Assembly: GCF_016865585.1 (NCBI RefSeq)
Contig: NZ_JAESND010000013.1
Span: forward strand, 1 to 61,015
DNA length: 61,015 nucleotides
Source of the DNA: Jeongeupia naejangsanensis
GTDB taxonomy: Bacteria > Pseudomonadota > Gammaproteobacteria > Burkholderiales > Chitinibacteraceae
Direction of reading: 5' to 3'
The notes below the pieces were generated by a model. That model made no database searches, was not told where the DNA came from, and saw only the letters and a list, made by a program, of their open reading frames with translations. Of this stretch, positions 58,974 to 61,015 are shown one piece after another. Positions within the stretch are counted from its first letter, which is position 1, and every line of letters starts with the position of its first letter. The translations under genes were made by a program, and so were the position numbers.

Positions 58974-60365
58974 TTAGACCAGTCCGGTCAGGTAGTAGGT
59001 GGCGATGACGACAAAGACCGCGGCGGTCTTGATTACCGTGACGGCGAAAATGTCGCGGTAGGACTCGCGGTGGGTCAGGCCGGTGACCGCAAGCACGGTG
59101 ATCACCGCGCCGTTGTGCGGCAGCGTGTCCATGCCGCCGCTGGCCATCGCGACGACGCGGTGCAGCACTTCGAGCGGGATGCCGGCGGCCTGGCAGGCAG
59201 CGATGAAATGCTCGGACATTGCGGCCAGTGCGATACTCATCCCGCCCGATGCCGAACCGGTGATGCCGGCCAGCGAGCTGACGGTGACCGCAGCGTTGAC
59301 CAGCGGGTTCGGAATGCTTTGCAGTGCCTCGCGGATGACGATGAAGCCCGGCAGCGCGGCAATCACAGCACCAAAACCGTATTCGGACGCGGTGTTCATC
59401 GCCGCGAGCATGGCGCCGCCGATCGCGGTCTTGGTGCCTTCGGCGATCTTCTGCTTCACGGTGCCGAAAGCGGTGACCAGCACGAAGACGATGCCGAGGA
59501 TCAGTGCGGCTTCGACCGCCCAGATCGCGGTGATCGCCGGAATCGCCGTCGTCACCGGCTTGGCCATGCCCGGCAGCGCCAGCACGTGTTCCTTGCCGTA
59601 CCAGAGCGGAATCAGCTTGGTGAAGGCGAAGTTGGCGACGCCGATCAGCACCAGCGGCGCGATCGCCAGCCACGGCGACGGCAGGCGGCTGGTGTCGACC
59701 GGTTCGGGCTCGTTGACGAGGCTGGTGCCGTAGCCTTCGCCCTTGGCCTGCAGCGAGCGGCGGCGCCAGTCGAGGTAGGCGATGCCGACGATGATGATGA
59801 AGATCGCGCCGATCACGCCCAGCGTCGGCGCGGCCCACGTGGTGGTCTTGAAGAACGTTGTCGGGATGATGTTCTGGATCTGCGGCGTGCCCGGCAGCGC
59901 GTCCATCGTGAACGAGAAGGCGCCGAGTGCGATCACGCCCGGAATCAGCCGCTTCGGAATCTGGCTCTGCCGGAACAGCTCGGCCGCAAACGGGTAGACG
60001 GCGAAGACGACGACGAAGAGCGAGACGCCGCCGTAGGTCAGCAGCGCACAGACGACGACGATGACGGTGATCGCCCGGCTGGCGCCGATCCAGCGGATCA
60101 CCGCGGCGACGATGGCCTTGGAAAACCCCGACAGCTCGACCAGCTTGCCGAAGACCGAACCGAGCAGGAAGACCGGGAAGTAGAGCTTGATGAAGCCGAC
60201 CATCTTTTCCATGAACACGCCGGAAAAGACCGGCGCCACCGCCGACGGGTCGGTCAGCAGTACCGCGCCGAGCGCGGCGATCGGGGCCATCAGGATGACG
60301 CTGTAGCCGCGGTAGGCGGCCAGCATCAGGAAAACCAGTGCGGCCAGTGCAATGACGAATGCCAT
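58974..60365 (-). CDS. GntP family permease, probable 3-hydroxybutyrate transporter
   Basis: A 463-residue membrane protein with about 12-14 helices, starting MAFVIALAALVFLMLAAYRG. Family blocks are FLLGSVFGKLVELSGFSKAI, YGGVSLFVVVFAVYPFAAEL and SGGMDTLPHNGAVIT. GntP proteins take up gluconate and other small acids by proton symport. Because bdhA and scoAB follow, 3-hydroxybutyrate is the likely substrate. A sigma-54-type promoter lies 111 bp upstream and GGAGGAG precedes the ATG. Confidence 0.9.
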   Translation of the reverse strand: MAFVIALAALVFLMLAAYRGYSVILMAPIAALGAVLLTDPSAVAPVFSGVFMEKMVGFIKLYFPVFLLGSVFGKLVELSGFSKAIVAAVIRWIGASRAITVIVVVCALLTYGGVSLFVVVFAVYPFAAELFRQSQIPKRLIPGVIALGAFSFTMDALPGTPQIQNIIPTTFFKTTTWAAPTLGVIGAIFIIIVGIAYLDWRRRSLQAKGEGYGTSLVNEPEPVDTSRLPSPWLAIAPLVLIGVANFAFTKLIPLWYGKEHVLALPGMAKPVTTAIPAITAIWAVEAALILGIVFVLVTAFGTVKQKIAEGTKTAIGGAMLAAMNTASEYGFGAVIAALPGFIVIREALQSIPNPLVNAAVTVSSLAGITGSASGGMSIALAAMSEHFIAACQAAGIPLEVLHRVVAMASGGMDTLPHNGAVITVLAVTGLTHRESYRDIFAVTVIKTAAVFVVIATYYLTGLV

Positions 60366-60475
60366 GAATGCTCCTCCAGTGGATGTGTGCGAACGGTGGT
60401 GATCGTGCCCCTGTCACCACGCGTCGCGCCGGCAGCCGGCACGGAAGCCCCGTGCTGGTGCGTTACCGGTATAGA

Positions 60476-60491
60476 AGCAGACTCCGTGCCA
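60476..60491 (-). promoter_or_regulatory. Sigma-54 (RpoN) promoter of the 3-hydroxybutyrate operon
   Basis: On the minus strand the site reads TGGCACGGAGTCTGCT. It matches the sigma-54 consensus TGGCACGRNNNTTGCW at every fixed position except one (C for the first T of TTGC). GG and GC have the required spacing. The start would be near 60465, giving a leader of about 100 nt. Confidence 0.65.
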
Positions 60492-60637
60492 AGCAGTAGT
60501 CAGCGTGCAGGCCGCGTCGACGCTGGCGTTTCGTCCGGAAGGTTCGACGGCGTGTCTCCGGATGTAGACGGATCGTAGCGGTCGCGTGCATGAAAATAGC
60601 CATTGAAATCAGTGGCGTTCTCGTCAATCTGGCGAAA

Positions 60638-60673
60638 GTCTCTGCCTAGAGACGGTTGTCTCGAATTGGAGAA
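60638..60673 (-). promoter_or_regulatory. Two activator-like palindromes 20 bp apart (candidate UAS)
   Basis: GTCTC-N6-GAGA occurs at 60638-60652 and again at 60658-60672. The first extends to a perfect GTCTCT/AGAGAC palindrome (60638-60653). Their centres are exactly 20 bp, about two helical turns, apart, and lie 145-195 bp upstream of the sigma-54 site. This is the usual layout for an enhancer-binding protein. Confidence 0.6.
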
Positions 60674-60816
60674 TGTCGTCATTGCTTGCGTGGCGCTGAT
60701 TCCACGCAGCTTGAATGATGCTGTATATCCCCATCGCCGCCATGAGGGTATTGGCGCGTTCTGCGTCAGATGTACTTACGTTCGTTAGATAATTTCTTTC
60801 GTTTATCTTTAATTTA

Positions 60817-60846
60817 TTGACTAGAAAAATTCGCAGTGTTGATAAT
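60817..60846 (+). promoter_or_regulatory. Predicted sigma-70 promoter of the terminal gene
   Basis: TTGACT (60817-60822), an 18-bp spacer and GATAAT (60841-60846), in the most AT-rich stretch of the region. The start would be near 60853, 26 nt before ATG 60879. Confidence 0.55.
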
Positions 60847-60878
60847 CGCCGACTTGCCTTTTACTTTCATATCCGCCG

Positions 60879-61015
60879 ATGGACCTCTCCAGCCTGCTCG
60901 CGTCATTCGCCGCCGCGTTCAATCAGGACCAGCGCCTGTTGTCGCTGCACTTCGCCGAAGGTCGCGGGCCGGTGCCGGAGACGCTGCTGCCGCACGTGCT
61001 CGACGGTGAAACAGC
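60879..61015 (+). CDS. N-terminus of a possible VgrG-like protein (partial)
   Basis: ATG 60879 opens a frame that runs off the window after 45 full codons, starting MDLSSLLASFAAAFNQDQRLL and continuing SLHFAEGRGPVPETLLP. This resembles N-termini of type VI secretion VgrG/contractile-injection spike proteins, where the start of the gp27-like domain has an LxSLxF-type strand. The visible part is too short to be sure. No good Shine-Dalgarno sequence is visible. Other type VI genes, if any, would be to the right. Confidence 0.4.
   Translation, partial: MDLSSLLASFAAAFNQDQRLLSLHFAEGRGPVPETLLPHVLDGET

Larger units (their letters stand above)
60366..60878 (-). other. 513-bp divergent regulatory region, gntP-type permease to vgrG-like gene
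   Basis: No gene is supported here. It contains the sigma-54-type promoter at 60476-60491 and paired palindromes at 60638-60673. Toward the plus-strand gene there is an AT-rich block (60785-60850) with a sigma-70-type promoter. Short frames across it show no family similarity. Confidence 0.55.

Noticed and set aside
58867-60420. A 517-codon minus-strand frame overlapping the gntP-type permease
   Set aside because: It is another frame of the permease gene, with an Arg/His-rich composition typical of shadow frames. The 463-residue frame has clear family motifs.

Overview
The window is a GC-rich chromosomal segment from a betaproteobacterium, most likely order Neisseriales (Chromobacteriaceae/Chitinibacteraceae type). 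This placement is inferred from protein character, the -10 boxes (TACAAT, TAGAAT), and gene neighbourhoods such as pilB-pilC-pilD-coaE-zapD-yacG, exbB-exbD-lpxK-ycaR-kdsB-adk and rpsP-rimM-trmD-rplS. Nearly everything is core genome. I found no tRNA, rRNA, CRISPR array, insertion sequence or prophage.

Region 1 (1-14110) is the fused S10-spc-alpha ribosomal superoperon: the end of tuf, rpsJ, rplC-rplD-rplW-rplB-rpsS-rplV-rpsC-rplP-rpmC-rpsQ, rplN-rplX-rplE-rpsN-rpsH-rplF-rplR-rpsE-rpmD-rplO-secY-infA-rpmJ, and rpsM-rpsK-rpsD-rpoA-rplQ, closed by a terminator at 14083-14110. Three internal promoters can be seen, before rplC, rplN and rpsM. The first two are merged with perfect inverted repeats that would also act as terminators in RNA entering from upstream.

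Region 2 (14202-30719) holds apaH with a G9 tract; an olsB-olsA pair for ornithine lipid on the minus strand; the minus-strand pilB-pilC-pilD-coaE-zapD-yacG operon; a ypjD-yfjD pair divergent from ffh; rpsP-rimM-trmD-rplS; then an O6-alkylguanine methyltransferase, xerD and an MscS channel.

Region 3 (30775-44611) holds clpS-clpA divergent from a cold-shock gene, icd divergent from rluE-nudJ-mnmA, degV, a DUF945 protein and purB, a prolyl-4-hydroxylase-like dioxygenase, a VOC protein and xseA. Region 4 (44612-49886) has a gap with a consensus DnaA box, then exbB-exbD, lpxK-ycaR-kdsB-adk and a GT2 glycosyltransferase.

Region 5 (49976-61015) is the most accessory part. It contains a small cysteine-rich unknown facing a four-gene operon: circularly permuted ATP-grasp, alpha-E protein, transglutaminase-like protein and the Anbu proteasome-like peptidase. 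This is a widespread but poorly understood predicted peptide ligation/degradation system. It is followed by a pyrophosphate-type phosphofructokinase, a MarC protein and a 3-hydroxybutyrate use operon (gntP-type permease, bdhA, scoA, scoB). That operon has a near-consensus sigma-54 promoter and two activator-like palindromes exactly 20 bp apart upstream, plus two copies of a roughly 70-bp intergenic repeat, one bounded by 12-bp terminal inverted repeats. The window ends in the first codons of a possible VgrG-like gene.
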